From Coniferiporia sulphurascens (lineage: Eukaryota > Basidiomycota > Agaricomycetes > Hymenochaetales > Hymenochaetaceae), in the NCBI GenBank assembly GCA_002794785.1, contig NBBA01000017.1, positions 1-64,000 of the forward strand: 64,000 nt of DNA. The letters run 5' to 3'. Position 1 is the stretch's first letter. Every line of letters begins with the position of its first letter. A program made the translations under genes and the position numbers. Under the pieces are notes generated by a model. That model was given only the letters and a program-made list of their open reading frames with translations. It was not told where the DNA came from and made no database searches. Shown in pieces: positions 12,330 through 24,021 of this stretch.

Positions 12330-14109
12330 GTCGTCTGCCTCGGACTCGGGATTATGATGTGCATTTCGTTATCCTGGTAACTTCGGGGCTTCGAGCACCC
12401 GTGACAGGTTAGGTGCATCGGAATAGTATCGCCTTTTGGAAGCAAGCTCGGTAATCAGTTGTGAGAATGAAAACGGGAACTCTGGTGCACTCGGGAACAT
12501 ACGGTACCCGTATATGGGGAGTGCATCAAGCCTCAGGCATGCAATAAATCCAAGCATCCCGCAGAGGGGAAGCTTGCTGGTTCCTGGGTTCTTGAAAGAA
12601 GGTCTGGAAGAAGCCTCTGTAGTTTCACTGGAGACGTGCCAGCCATTCGTATCGTCTGGTTATCCTTTACAAAGTTCGTAACGGTATTTCAATCGAGTCC
12701 CTTCTTGACCAGTTCCAAATCAGAGACACGATAATCACTATTGATGTTGTGCTGCACAGAAGGAGCCCTGTCGAGATAGCCTGCTTTAGAAAATTGGGTC
12801 ACTGTTGCACACGGCTGACGTCCGGGGGAACAGTACTCACGTGGACTGCTACGCCCCTTCCTTCCTATATTGGGAATCCGCCTTATTAGTAGAGGACAGA
12901 ACAAAGTGCTATCTGTCAGTCAGTCAGACTGAAGAAAATGTCTTCGTGTCTTCAACCGAGCTTCTCGGTTCTTCTGTCATTTGAAAGCTAGCATAGGGAA
13001 ATGACTTACAGTCCGTGTTCCCAAATTATCTCAAACCTCGGACCGGGAGGCGGTAGACTGCGAAGATATCGGCTCAGGAGATGGAAAGAGGAAGTTCAAT
13101 GCACTGATCGGCGAGTCTGGCTGCACGTCCCTGGGAGAGGATCAAGGCTAGTGAAACAGGAAGCGAGTTCATAGAAGCTTGGTAAGGTCTGTGTCTGCTT
13201 TCCCACTGAGAAATTTGCGAGTTCTATAGAGACTAGAGCCTTTCAGCGTTGCGTTTCACGGAGACTCCAGTTGTTTGAGAGGAGCAGTGAATCAGCCCTT
13301 ATAGTAGCAAAGGATTTCGCCGATATGGATGAGTCACAGCCTGAGACTATACACAACACCTTCGACTTGTGCTCTTCCATGACATTGCCAACGGCAAGTG
13401 AGAGACTTCGAGCTTGCACGGAGTATTTGAAATAAGGTACGAACGACCAGGAAGTCCTTACCGTAAGATCGCACATACCAGACTTGTCGGTTCTAAAGCG
13501 GAATATTTCAAATTTCAAAGGGGAACAAACAATACTAAATAAAGTTTGCATATGTAATCAACTACGTAACGGCTGATGACGATTTTCCACGTGCCATAGG
13601 ATACCAGGACTTAGAATTGAAATATCGATAATGTACAGCAAAGATCGTAAATGGTACAATATAAAATCAATGCGAAGCCATTGAAAACAGCTATTTTACA
13701 TGATGTTGCTAAAAAAAAAAGTTACTATTGTATCGGCCCAAACTCAGCTAACTACCGAGATGGCTCAAGTTAGCCTAGTAGTAGTAAGATATCACTGAAC
13801 AAAGTGTGCTGGAGAGATGTTAATGGCGCTAAATGCATAAATGTAGTGTGGGTCCGTGACATAGATAATCTGGTGTATCAGAAGTGTTCTGAGTGTATCA
13901 AGCCACACCGCAGATTAAACAGCCTCCTCAAAGCAAGAAGCAGACTTCGATTCGGACAGGGTTGTCCATACTTCCCCTTACTTAGTGACAGGATTAGCGA
14001 TGTGTTAGTACATCCATATTATACAGGATATTCACCACCAGGCAGAGGTGTTTAACACCCGACAACATTAAGAAACCAGGTGCGTCGCCCACGTGCAGCT
14101 AGCTCGTTC
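12330..14109. other. Array spacer upstream of copy B
   Basis: About 1.8 kb without a recognised gene. Segments such as GCATCCCGCAG with the following AAGCTTG (about 12556-12576), and the GAAAGCTAGC block near 12984, recur in the spacer upstream of copy C. The repeat unit therefore includes non-coding upstream DNA. Confidence 0.55.
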
Positions 14110-15955
14110 TCATATCCTCAGGCACTCCGGGCCGTTGGGATCTGATGAGACGAAGGGCTGAAAATTAAGACTGGTGAGTGCGACCTGGCTCTGCCTGTTC
14201 ATTGCCGCTTCTCGCAAATTAAAAATCATTCGAGACATGACCACAGAATGAAGCATTTGTTGGACTCTGTTCGCGTTTGATGTCAGCCTTTCAGTCGACG
14301 ACGGTAGGCACAGTTCTGTTCACCCAGTTAGGACACCATGGTAGTTCACCTAGGAGTAAATCGAAAATTAGCACTTCGGAAAGAGGAGAGAAATGTAAGG
14401 GCCATATCGGAGACATTTACATTATAAAATCGCCCTCGAAGCAAGACGACAAAGTTCGCTGCTGTAAATGCTACAGAACGGCCAATCAATCTTTAGCCTC
14501 TTCTTATTGATACAGTGTCTCATGTACCAAAAAGCAACGAGAAATATAGTGCGCCTAAAGAATTTTGCCAAACATAAGCTTTAATAGTCAACTACTTGAT
14601 GCAGCACACACCGTCTCTCTAAAATATCGTCACAAGGGCACCTTGACGTGGGTGTTCACTCCCTAACCATACATTAGCCTTTGCCGCCTGGGGATGGTGG
14701 ATATTTGCCAACAATGTACGATTCCCTTCCAGAATGTCAGAAGCATGACAACTGCGATTTGAATGTGAGCACATAAAGCTTCCGTGAAAACAGATTATAC
14801 GCACTACACTCCAAAGCCATCAACAGGGCAAACGCTATGTAGTAGGGCTTTGTGTCCATGTATATTAACGCGCATGGTGGGAGACCCAAAGCAGGTGGAC
14901 CTAAAATATATGTATGAGGGCTTTCCTCCGTTGTCGTGTTGCCTCCGGGTCGACACGCACCGTATACAAGATTCTCGTCTTTTATAATCAAAACGACCGT
15001 CACAACAACACCAATCTTTTAAATCATGGAGAAGTTTTGAACATCGGTGTGAAGGGAAAAGGGGCGTTCTCCTCACAAACACCAAGGACGTCAAGGAGAG
15101 AAGGATATGTCGTGAACTCCCCCACAATGCATATACGCGGGTTATCATTAGGACTAAAAATGGAGAAGTTTTAGATGACCCTTGGGATCAAACAGGGATG
15201 AAGTTGGGAACTGGACATACGTTCGGAAACGACAACACCTAGTATGGTTAAATCTAGTGGAATTATAGTAACCCTCAAGCTTACTAACTTCGATGACTCA
15301 CACGTAAACGTTTCGCAAAACCGTCTGCACAGCTATTGTTCCGAATAGCCTCAGCAGGGGAAACATATCAAAGAATGCGAAATCATCACGCACACGTTCA
15401 TCAGGGATTGGATTAAAAAGGTCTTCAGATGTTAGAGTGATAAAGTCAGGAAAGGCCTGACAGATACATTAACGGTAGTTGATCGCACAAAGTAGCAGTA
15501 CCGCCGAGTCCACAAATGCTAGATATCTTGTCGCAAAGAATAGAAGCTTTCCCGGGTTACATTTTGAATACCAAACTAAGTCAACCTGAATGACAGAAGC
15601 AAGTGAGTTCTGAGTTTTCATATGAGTAACTAAACTGAACCTCGTCGCAGAATGTAATGAGCCAGTCGTACGTCTGAAAGATTGGCATTAGTCTTGAACA
15701 CCATTCTGAAAACGGAGCAAGGACTCACCAATACTCCGACAGTAACAACTGTGCATGGCAGTCATCAGTGAGAATCCGTTTCAATAGCAGACGAAGACGG
15801 TTAACATACGGGCAGTATACTTCAGACCGAGCGAAAGGGTAAATATTGCCATTTTGCAATAGTGGTTGCTAAAAAGTGCTAACCTGAACTGCTTGGCCCT
15901 CTTGCACATATTCAAGGATTGTACCCAACGCCGTTTCAGTTGCGTCGGTGAACAT
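14110..15955 (-). CDS. DUF6533 seven-helix membrane protein, array copy C
   Basis: The most readable copy. The start at 15955 gives MFTDATETALGTILEYVQEG. Exons then join in phase through YTA-LVTVGVL, TYDWLITFCDE (intron 15674-15728, GT-AG), VDLVWYSKCNPGKLLFFATR, YLAFVDSAVLL and LFNPIPDERVRDDFAFFD, then ITRVYALWGSSRHILLSL, LPPCALIYMDTKPYYIAFAL and LREAAMNRQSQ. It ends at a TGA at 14110-14112. The YDWLITF...DE plus NPGKLLFFATRY pair is the DUF6533 domain, and RVYALWG is the conserved third-helix motif. A TATA-like sequence lies at about 15991-16001. Confidence 0.8.
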
Positions 15956-15989
15956 GATCATATGGGGGCCGACGATCTCGCATGGAAAA

Positions 15990-16002
15990 ACAATCCCTTT
16001 TA
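15990..16002 (-). promoter_or_regulatory. TATA box of DUF6533 copy C
   Basis: TTATAAAAGGG on the minus strand, about 40 bp before the ATG at 15955, in the same place as in the sister copies. Confidence 0.5.
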
Positions 16003-16029
16003 TAACCCCGTGCCCTCGCACTACTAGAA

Positions 16030-17420
16030 CTGCGAGACGTGGTGCCTTTCCTTTTACCGGTTAGCCTTATTATTGATTCAGGGTCGTAATGAATTACGTT
16101 TTCCTGGCAACCCCGGGCACTAAGCGCCCATCAGACGTATGTACGGTAGATGTATTTGGGTACCACCTTTCGGCAGCAGGCTCGGAAATCAGTAGCGAGA
16201 CCTCTAGTGGAATTCTGAAACGGACAGTACCGCTTTATCGGAGGTGTATCAAGTCTTTGGGTCAGCGTTCTGTAAGTCTCAGCATCCCGCAGGAGGGAAG
16301 CTTGTTGGCTCCTGACTCAGAGTTCTTGAAAAAGGCCTAGAAGTCTGAAGAAGCCGCTGTAGTTTCGGTGCAAACGTGGCTTTTTCTTTCGCCTGCTATC
16401 CTTCAGATATATAAGTTTTATAAGGGCATCTCCGAGTATCTTCTCCATTACCAGCTTCGAGTCACAGGCAAGATGATAGCCATCGAGTAATTTGGGTATC
16501 GTGCTGTATTTGCTGTTTGCAATACGAACTTGATGAGACGGCCTATTAGTGGAGGACATAACAAGGTGTCGCCATCGATCGACCAGACTGAAAAAGAGGA
16601 TTCCCGAGCTATTCGGTTCTTGATTTATTATTTGGAAGCTAGCGAATGGAAGTGGGTGGTTCACAGGCTGTGGAGGCAACGGCTCACAGGGAGCAAGAGG
16701 CCAATTAGTGACTCTAGCTTTACGTTTCTGGCAATAGAAAAAGGAGGAGGAATAAGTTTAGAAACAGTTTGTAAGGTCCGCCCACTAACGAAAGTTTGCT
16801 TTCTGAAGAAATCGACGAGTTCTATACCCGAGCGCTCCGTTCAAGTGAAACGCCTCGCTGTTCGGCTTCGCGAAGATTACACTTATTCGTGAGATACTGG
16901 GGGTCAGCTTTGGAACAGAAGATTTCGGCGATGTGGCGGAGTCGGCCTGAGATAATACATAGCCTTCAAGTACTCTTCCATGACATTGGTGACGGCGGCC
17001 GAATCGGAGGCCGCGCAGGACCCAGACTCTGAGTCGGCACAACGGCACAAGTGAGTGATGGAAATAACGCACAAAAGGCCAGTCGAAAACCCGTACTATA
17101 AAGTCGCACAAACTGGATGCGTTTGACGAGCTATTTCAAGTGCAGGTGGTTGCAGGCAGCCGCCAGGCCACTGCCACTGGCAGTAGCTGACAGTACTACG
17201 TAGCGATTGAAAAAAAAATAGCCCGCTTATGTAGTTTGTTATGCAATGTTTTGATATCTCCTCAAATCCCGCTCATCTGTAAGCAGGCGACTGTATTCAC
17301 CGCTTCCATTTTATAGTATTTCAAGTTGGCCGCTGTGCACCGGGAATAAGTACGGCCGCCGTCTATCTTACTACCGCCTTATTCATTTCGAGTGGAACGA
17401 GTTTTAATTTGATTACGACG
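16030..17420. other. Array spacer upstream of copy C
   Basis: Shares blocks with the spacer of copy B: GCATCCCGCAGGAGGGAAGC near 16280, CTGTAGTTTC near 16355, GGAAGCTAGC near 16635, and GTCGCACAAAC near 17103. A 120-residue plus-strand frame at 16530-16892 has no recognisable domain and no counterpart in the sister spacer, so I do not call it a gene. Confidence 0.5.
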
Positions 17421-17422
17421 GC

Positions 17423-17818
17423 CTACTCATACAGAGCCACCGGGTTCCGCCACCCGCAATGTTTCTTGTCGTGACTAGTACCGGCCAATGCACACTGTGC
17501 GTGCCAGTGTTTTGTCCGACGATCGTCTTTAAATTCACATATATAGTTTGGTCCGGCATATCCAATGCCAGCCTCAAACCGCAGCTCGCCATGCTCCTTT
17601 TGAAACAATAATACAGGCGTTTGACAGCGTAAGTGGCTAACATTGTGCACTTGGTCAACGGATACACGCGAAGCAGCGTTCTTCTTCGCTGGCTCCATAA
17701 CCAACACGGTACTGCATACTAGACATGTGGGAGCGGTTGGAGAGGATGCACGATTACATACAGGGCGACCGTTCAATCTTACGACAAAATATACCAACAC
17801 CCATATCATACACCTCAA
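17423..17818 (-). CDS. Unrecognised 131-residue open frame between array copies
   Basis: An uninterrupted frame, unusually long for this AT-rich array. It starts with a hydrophobic stretch (MIWVLVYFVV) and has several Cys/His residues (CLVCS, KHWHAQC, KKHC) near a basic region. Its start lies about 40 bp beyond the stop of array copy D on the same strand. I do not recognise the family. No equivalent is evident beside the other copies. It could be a genuine small gene, an exon of a decayed gene, or chance. No function is assigned. Confidence 0.25.
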   Translation of the reverse strand: MRCMIWVLVYFVVRLNGRPVCNRASSPTAPTCLVCSTVLVMEPAKKNAASRVSVDQVHNVSHLRCQTPVLLFQKEHGELRFEAGIGYAGPNYICEFKDDRRTKHWHAQCALAGTSHDKKHCGWRNPVALYE

Positions 17819-17859
17819 TCCCCAACATAAAGAACCTTGGGGTACCTGTGACAGTTAGC

Positions 17860-19662
17860 TTATACTCTGGTATCCCTGGGATCGTCTAAACACGATGAGA
17901 CAGGGGGTTGAAAATCAAGACTGCTGAGTGCAGCATGATCCCGCCTATCCACTACGGCCTCCCGTAAGTTTAAAATCATTCGGGACATAACCACGGAGTG
18001 AAACATTCGTTGAACCCTGTTTTTAGTTTAGATTAATCCCCCCGGTCGATGGCAAGAATCGTAGTTTGTTTCACCCCATGAGAAGACCATAGTAATTTCC
18101 CTAAAAGATGGATTAAAGATTAATACAGAGGAAGAGAGGGTTACGTCGGAGACACTCACATCTGAAGGTTGCCCTCGGAGACCATTAAGAAAGTTTGCCG
18201 CCGATAGAGCTGTAAAACAATTAGTCAACTTCATTCTTTCCCTGAATGACACGCTTTATGCACCAAAGAGCAGCAAGAAATACAGCGCGCCTATCAACCA
18301 CCACCAAACGTAAGCTGGAATATTCGACTACCCAAATTCACGCGCACCATCTCTGTAAAATATTGCAAAGAGCGTGCTTTCATGTAATCGTTCACGCCCT
18401 AAGTGAACATTGGCCTTCACAATCTGGAGAAGGCAGGTAGTTACGAACACTGTATGACACCCTTCCAGAACGTCAGAAGCATGACAACTGCGACTTGAGC
18501 ATAAGAGTGCGCAACATTTAAAAGGAAGAAAGTGATAATACCACATTCCAGGGCCATCAACAGAGCGAAGGATATGTAATAGGGTTCCGCATCGATGTGT
18601 ACCAAAAGACACGGTGGAACACCCGGAATGGATGAAGCTGAATAATATAAGCACAATTTTCCTATCGTCGTATGTAACAAGACACCCACCATATACAAGA
18701 TCCTCGGTTTTTATGATCACAGAGACTAATGCAATGACCCCAATCTTCACAGGGGCATAGAAACAATCGGCGTCGATGCAACGAAAAAGAAATCACCCTC
18801 ACAATTACGCAAGAGAATAGGAAGAGGAATATACATCGCGAGCTCCCCCACAATGCGTACACACGAGATATCATGATGACTACAAATTAGAAAGTTATCA
18901 TGATGTGAATCCTGAAGCTTACAGGGACTCGGAGGTGAACCAGACGTACTTTCAGAAACGATAACGCCAAGTATAGTTAAATCTGGATAAAGTCAGCAAC
19001 CTCAGACACACGTTGACTTTAAGACCTACATATAAACGCTTCGCAAAGGCGTTTGCACAGCTGATGTCCCATACGATTCTTAGCTGGGGAAAACTTACAA
19101 GGATTGTATAGTACGTACGTGTGTATCCGAGTTGGGCCTAAAAAGATCTACAATCGTTGCGATAGAATAGTAAAAGATGATTTATCGCATGGATGAACGA
19201 TTCATCGTACAAGTGAGCAACACTATAGAATCCACGAATCCCAAGTATCTTGTCGCAAAGAAGAGAAGCTTTCCAGCGTTCCATTTGGAGTGCCAAACAA
19301 GAGCAACCTAGACAACGAAAAGAGGTGAGTAATGGGTTTACTTCAGGGAATCAAACCATACCTCATCGCCGAATGTAATCAAATAATCGTACGCCTGAAA
19401 GAACGGCGTTGGAATTAAATACATTTCTGCAAACGGGTAACAACTTGCCAGTACCCCGACGCTGGCAACTGATCCCGATATACTTCAGCGGGACACATTC
19501 CAATAAAAGACAGGAGGAATACGCTTACGAGCAGTATACTTTAGACCAGGCGACCAGATAAAATAAGTGACTTTAACTGATCGACAATTATGATGATTAA
19601 TGGAAAGTGCCAACCTGAACCGCTTGACCCTCTTGCGTATACTCAGAGATTGTATTCAGCAT
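17860..19662 (-). CDS. DUF6533 seven-helix membrane protein, array copy D
   Basis: The start at 19662 gives MLNTISEYTQEGQAVQ, then YTA-LASVGVL and AYDYLITFGDE. Intron 3 (19395-19448, 54 nt) has a GC donor (gcaagt). After the next intron the frame reads VALVWHSKWNAGKLLFFATR and YLGFVDSIVLL, completing the DUF6533 domain. Downstream exons give ISRVYALWGSSRCIFLFLFS, then CLLVHIDAEPYYISFALL and VVMLLTFWKGVIQC. The tail is ILNLREAVVDRRDHAAL, ending RDTRV with a TAA at 17860-17862. The order of motifs matches a seven-helix protein of about 300 residues. This is the 5'-most copy of the array. A TTATAAAAG box lies about 65 bp upstream. Confidence 0.77.
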
Positions 19663-19725
19663 TTTAGTAGTATTGATGAAAGACCAAATGGAGGGGAATC
19701 ACGGTCTGAGATGCTCAATCTTTTA

Positions 19726-19736
19726 TCTTTTATAAG
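19726..19736 (-). promoter_or_regulatory. TATA box of DUF6533 copy D
   Basis: TTATAAAAG on the minus strand, about 65 bp before the ATG at 19662. Confidence 0.5.
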
Positions 19737-19739
19737 TCC

Positions 19740-20761
19740 ATTCCATAGTCTCACCTTACGTCTACAAAGCAGGTTCTTTTCCCATTTGGGGCTTCCAAGC
19801 AGCTTCTAATTGCTTCCGGTATCGGACTGCATAGCTTCGTCCTTCTAACAACCTCAGAATCCTTGAGCGTCCGTGCCAAATGCAGGGGTGATGGGATACC
19901 ATCACGACGAAGTTTTCTCGGAGAGCGAGTACGGAATCAAGGCATGTTCGGAAACAGACAGTCTCAGCTCCACCAGAGTGCGATAAATGGTAGCAATACG
20001 CAGCAAAGCTTGATATCCTACGAAGAAGTAGATCTCGGTCGCTGAGCTTTGCGTGAGAAGAGAACAAACCCGATATTCGCCAGTTAAACAGAGCATCAGA
20101 AAAAACGTATTTATTTGCCCATTTCCGTCTACATTTGGAGGTGAATTTCACGGTTTTGAGGGTAGGATACGGAGGTGGGACCTAGGCTGTGTTCCCAGGC
20201 TATACGCTCAAGCGTCAAGTAATCCCAAGCGTGTAACTAGCAGGGTTTAGGTTTACGAAAGTACAAACTCACAGGCACAAGTTTGCAAATGTCGCAGGAG
20301 CCAATGACTCCAGCCTCGCGTCGTGACATTAGGTTAAGATACGAGGTAAGAGCAACGGGAGGAACTGATATTTGAAAACCACCGGTTCTGCTGAGGGAGG
20401 CTAAACACTGCTGTGGCCGAGCGCCGAAAGCTGTTTGATTTCGTGATAACGCATGCAAAAGCATTCGATCACACAAAGCAGCACAGGTCTAGATTTGAGG
20501 AAGAACTCAGATCAAGGGAGGTAGGCCATAGTCAGATGTGCTTCCGAGACATTAATACCGCTGGCGGAGATCGAGTCGTAAAATACTCCATGCCCACACA
20601 AAGTGAACGCTGGAAAAAACATACAAAAGAACGACCGAGTTATCACTTCCGATAAACCAGGGCCGAACGAGCCATTCAAGGTGGGCACCATTGCAGAGGC
20701 AGAGCAGGGCTGGCAGTGATACTAGCGGTTCGAGTTTTAAAAAATAAGAATCCGTGTAGCG
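19740..20761. other. Intergenic between the array and the nucleoside transporter
   Basis: Several 60-130-residue frames overlap on both strands, but none shows a recognisable motif. It holds the divergent promoters of array copy D and of the nucleoside transporter. No gene called. Confidence 0.5.
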
Positions 20762-22449
20762 ATGGACGACGATCATCCTGCCTTATTCGAAATGCTCGGC
20801 TCGTTCAAGTACGCTTGTCGCGCCTTGCGGAATACCGTCGCGTCCAGTATGAGTCCTGAATCCCCCCCACCCGCTGCCTACCAGCCTCTGCCCCAGACCG
20901 CTGACGGGGCCCGCGACGAGGAAGATGTCCAGGACCTGTCCGTACCAGACGGAACTCGCTTGGACAATCGCATTCGTTGGATCCATTTCATATTTGGTTG
21001 CGCAGTTCTCCTACCATGGAACGGTGAGTAGCTTACCTTCCTCATCTTACGGGTACTGATGATAACGTATCACAGTCTTGATCACAGCAACACCATATTT
21101 TCTGTTGCGACTGTCCGGGACGCCCCTTAAGAGCACGTTTAGTTCATACCTGTCGATTACCTTCACGATCGCAAACTTTGTCTTTCTGGCACACGCAACA
21201 ATCACCTCGAAACAGGTGCGTGCTTTGTTGATATCTCTTGGCCATATACCCTCTTATATGATTATATGTTCCTAAGTCTTCGCCGTCGCGTCGTACATTC
21301 GTATCGACCCTGTGCTTAGCCACACTCGTTGGTCTCCTCACACTCTCAACAACCGTCTCCTCCTCGCCGCATATCTTCTTTGCATTCGTCCTTTTAAATG
21401 GAATTGCACAGGCTGCTGCCGGATCATACCTGCAAACGGCTGTCATAGCGATTGCGTCCCAATTCGGTCCGCTGGCTATGCAGGCTACCATGTCCGGCCA
21501 AGCATTCGTCGGCGTCGTGGTCAGCAGTGTGCAGTTGCTCAGTGCAGCCGCATCTATTCGCTCTGCCAAGATTGCTGCGGCTCAACATGAGGAATATAAT
21601 GAGGGTGCGGCGGAGACGCGCGCAGCAGCACTCTTCTTTGGGCTATCGACGCTCTTTCTATGTTCAACTCTAGGCGCGCAGGAGTGGCTGAGGAGGATGC
21701 CCGAATACAAGGCAGTCACGCAGTCAATAGCACATACGAAGGGTGGCTCAGACGCGTTATTAGGAGTAAACGATGATGGTGCTCCAGATATTTTACAGGA
21801 GAAGGGCAGAATCTTACGTGTGGCGAGGGCGAATATTGAGTATGAGGTTGCCGTCGCCTATGTGTTTGTCGTGACCCTCGTGAGTATCTTGAATCTATCA
21901 TGGCTTCAATTCCTTTAATGTCTATTTCAGGCCGTCTTCCCGCCCATAACTGCTTCCATTCAGTCTACGAATCCTTCGTCTCATCCACTACTCTTTACCG
22001 CGGCACACTTCCTCATGTTCAACTGCGGAGACCTTGCTGGCCGTTACCTTTGTGCGATTCCCAGCCTCCTCGTCTGGTCCTCCCGCCGGCTCCTTGCGCT
22101 TTCCTTCGCGCGCACGTTTTTCATTCCACTTTTTCTCCTCTGCAACATCCAAGGCTCGTCGAATCCCCAACTCCCAGGAATACCTGCCGACACACCGTTT
22201 ATCAGCTCCGACGTTCTCTTTTTCCTCATATTGCTGTTATTTGGTCTCTCAAACGGGTACGTTTCGAGCATGTGCATGATCGCTGCGCCATCTGTGGAGA
22301 ACAACCCACGTCTGCGGGGCCGTCGTGCGGATGTTGATGTTGCAGCAACGATTGCGAGCTTCTGTCTCGTCGGCGGGCTTGCAATCGGCAGCATGGCGAG
22401 CTTTGCGGTGCGCGCGCGTGTGTGCGGATGCAACCCGTTTATGGAATGA
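20762..22449 (+). CDS. FUN26: Equilibrative nucleoside transporter (ENT/SLC29 family)
   Basis: Four exons (20762-21023, 21076-21215, 21277-21879, 21931-22449) join in phase to 507 residues with no internal stop. An acidic, Pro-rich cytosolic N-terminus is followed by the ENT first-helix signature CAVLLPWNVLITATPYFL at about residue 80. Next come FSSYLSITFTIANF, then GIAQAAAGSYLQTAVIAIAS and GPLAMQATMSGQAFVGV, and after a long central loop CGDLAGRYLC, FARTFFIPLFLLCN and the final helices ending NPFME. About 11 helices are expected. The family carries nucleosides and nucleobases; yeast Fun26 acts in the vacuolar membrane, and that placement here is inference. It is convergent with the dehydrogenase downstream (168 bp between stops). 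Confidence 0.93.
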
Positions 22450-22617
22450 TGATAATCCCTACGGACAACACTTGATTGAATAGATGTAGGCACTTCGTGT
22501 AACTTATAGACTGTTGAGGATAGAACATGTATTATGGCTACTAACTCTTCTGAGATTCGTACAGATTGGCGATCAATTTACAAAGGCCAGCGTCTAATAG
22601 TGCTGTGGAAACCTATC

Positions 22618-24021
22618 CTATATCAGGCTCGTCAGGCTTTCAGGGGGCGAGAGCGCTGGCTCGCCGACAGGTGTGACGTAACACGATGAGAGGCCACCAT
22701 CGACCTTGAAGTCCGTCCCCTGTAAATCATGTTTTTGTCAATCGTAACGGGACGGATATAAGATAAGCTAACATACCGTGACATAACTGCTCTCGTCGCT
22801 GGCGACTACAGCGACATGACAATCAGTAATCCGAGCAACTTAAAGATGATGAAACGTACGGAAAAGCGCGCCCTTTGCGAGCTCAACGGCCTCGCCGAAG
22901 CGGCCCATCGGGAGGTGGACGAGGCGCCTGTCGCGCTTCTCGGGCGTGTTCAAGAAGTCCATTAAAAGCGCTGTGTCCACGATAAGGGTGTGTTATTGTG
23001 AGCACCTAAGATAATCGAATCGAAGGCAGGTGGGCGCGTACGGGTCTTTAGCGGACCTCTGTCGGAGAGTGTATGAGACATAGGTAGCAATAAGGAATAG
23101 TAGAGTACGCACGGGCAGAGAGAATTGAGTCTGATGCCTTCGCGGGCGTGGACCATAGCCAATTCGCGTGTCATGGCGAGAACGGCACCCTAATCATTTA
23201 CATGAGGACGAAATTAGAGCCGCTTCATTGATTTCCACAAACAAACCTTAGAGGCAGTGTCTAATAAGTGTGTTATTTTTAGCGGGTACCTAACGGTATT
23301 ATAAGGAAGGATAAAAATACGTACAAGCAAGCTGGGGCGTCGCGGCGCCCATGATCGCAACGAAGCTCGCGGTGTTGATGATGCTGCCGCCAGTCCGGAG
23401 GCCCTTCGCCTCGTCGACCGGGTTGCTGCGCATCGCAAGGATCGCATATTTGCAGCCCCACCAAACACCTTTGAGGTTAACCTGCATCGTCAGATCCCAT
23501 ATGCGCTCCTCCGTGTTCAGCGCGTTATCGTCCGCCGGGTGCATGATGCCCGCGTTGTTGAACTAGCAGTAGCTCAGTCGGTCGGTTCGCGGCGGCCTTA
23601 GCCTGCGCATAACAAAGACAAACGTACCATCACATCAAGCCTGCCGAATTCTGCGACCGCCTTGTCTACCACGGCTTTAACATCTGCCTCCTTGCTGACG
23701 TCCGCCTTTGCCGCTAGTACCTTCACGTTCGGCGTCTTCTTCGCGAGCTTCGCGGCCGCCTCCTCGACTGCTTTCTCGTTAATGTCAACGAGAAGGACAT
23801 TCGCACCTTCGAGCGCAAAGAGGATGGCAGACTCCAGGCCGATACCGCTAGTATAAGGGGAGTCATCGATGAGTACAGACGGATGTATGTATGCGTCGGA
23901 GGGAGACTCACGAGGCGCCACCAGTGATGAGAGCAGCCTGAGCAGATAAAATAACTTAATCTAGCATTGCGTAGACCAAATGTTACTGTGAGCGAACCTT
24001 GTTTTGCAGACGACCAGGCAT
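22618..24021 (-). CDS. Classical short-chain dehydrogenase/reductase with two micro-exons
   Basis: Ten exons (24021-23998, 23937-23912, 23847-23628, 23562-23325, 23260-23247, 23189-23113, 23058-23042, 22970-22860, 22805-22777, 22719-22618) sum to 858 nt, giving 285 residues without a stop. The protein starts MPGRLQNKAALITGGASGIG (cofactor motif TGxxxGxG). It then has NNAG and the active-site Ser in INTAS, followed by YTASK, the catalytic Tyr and Lys. The 14-nt exon 23247-23260 supplies most of YTASK, and the 17-nt exon 23042-23058 supplies GPLKT. Later come MGRFGEAVELAKGALFLASD and TGTDFKVDGG, the usual SDR C-terminal motifs. Soluble NAD(P)-dependent oxidoreductase; substrate not predictable. 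Confidence 0.93.

Larger units (their letters stand above)
6806..20761. repeat. Four-unit tandem array of about 3.7 kb (gene plus spacer)
   Basis: From stop codon to stop codon the first three units measure 3642, 3662 and 3750 bp. All four genes face the same way. The C-terminal coding block around ATTCGAGACATGACCAC (or its close variants) recurs near 6922, 10556, 14228 and 17976. The copies have clearly diverged, with many substitutions and small indels, so this is an old duplication rather than an assembly duplicate. The last unit runs out upstream of copy D, where no clear spacer repeat is visible (19740-20761). Confidence 0.8.

Noticed and set aside
16530..16892. 120-codon plus-strand frame in an array spacer
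   Set aside because: Not preserved in the homologous spacer of copy B and without any domain.
6420..20761. Repeat-induced point mutation in the array
   Set aside because: Copies retain readable, phase-consistent exons and show no obvious C-to-T saturation or stop-codon enrichment by eye. A dinucleotide index would be needed to be sure.
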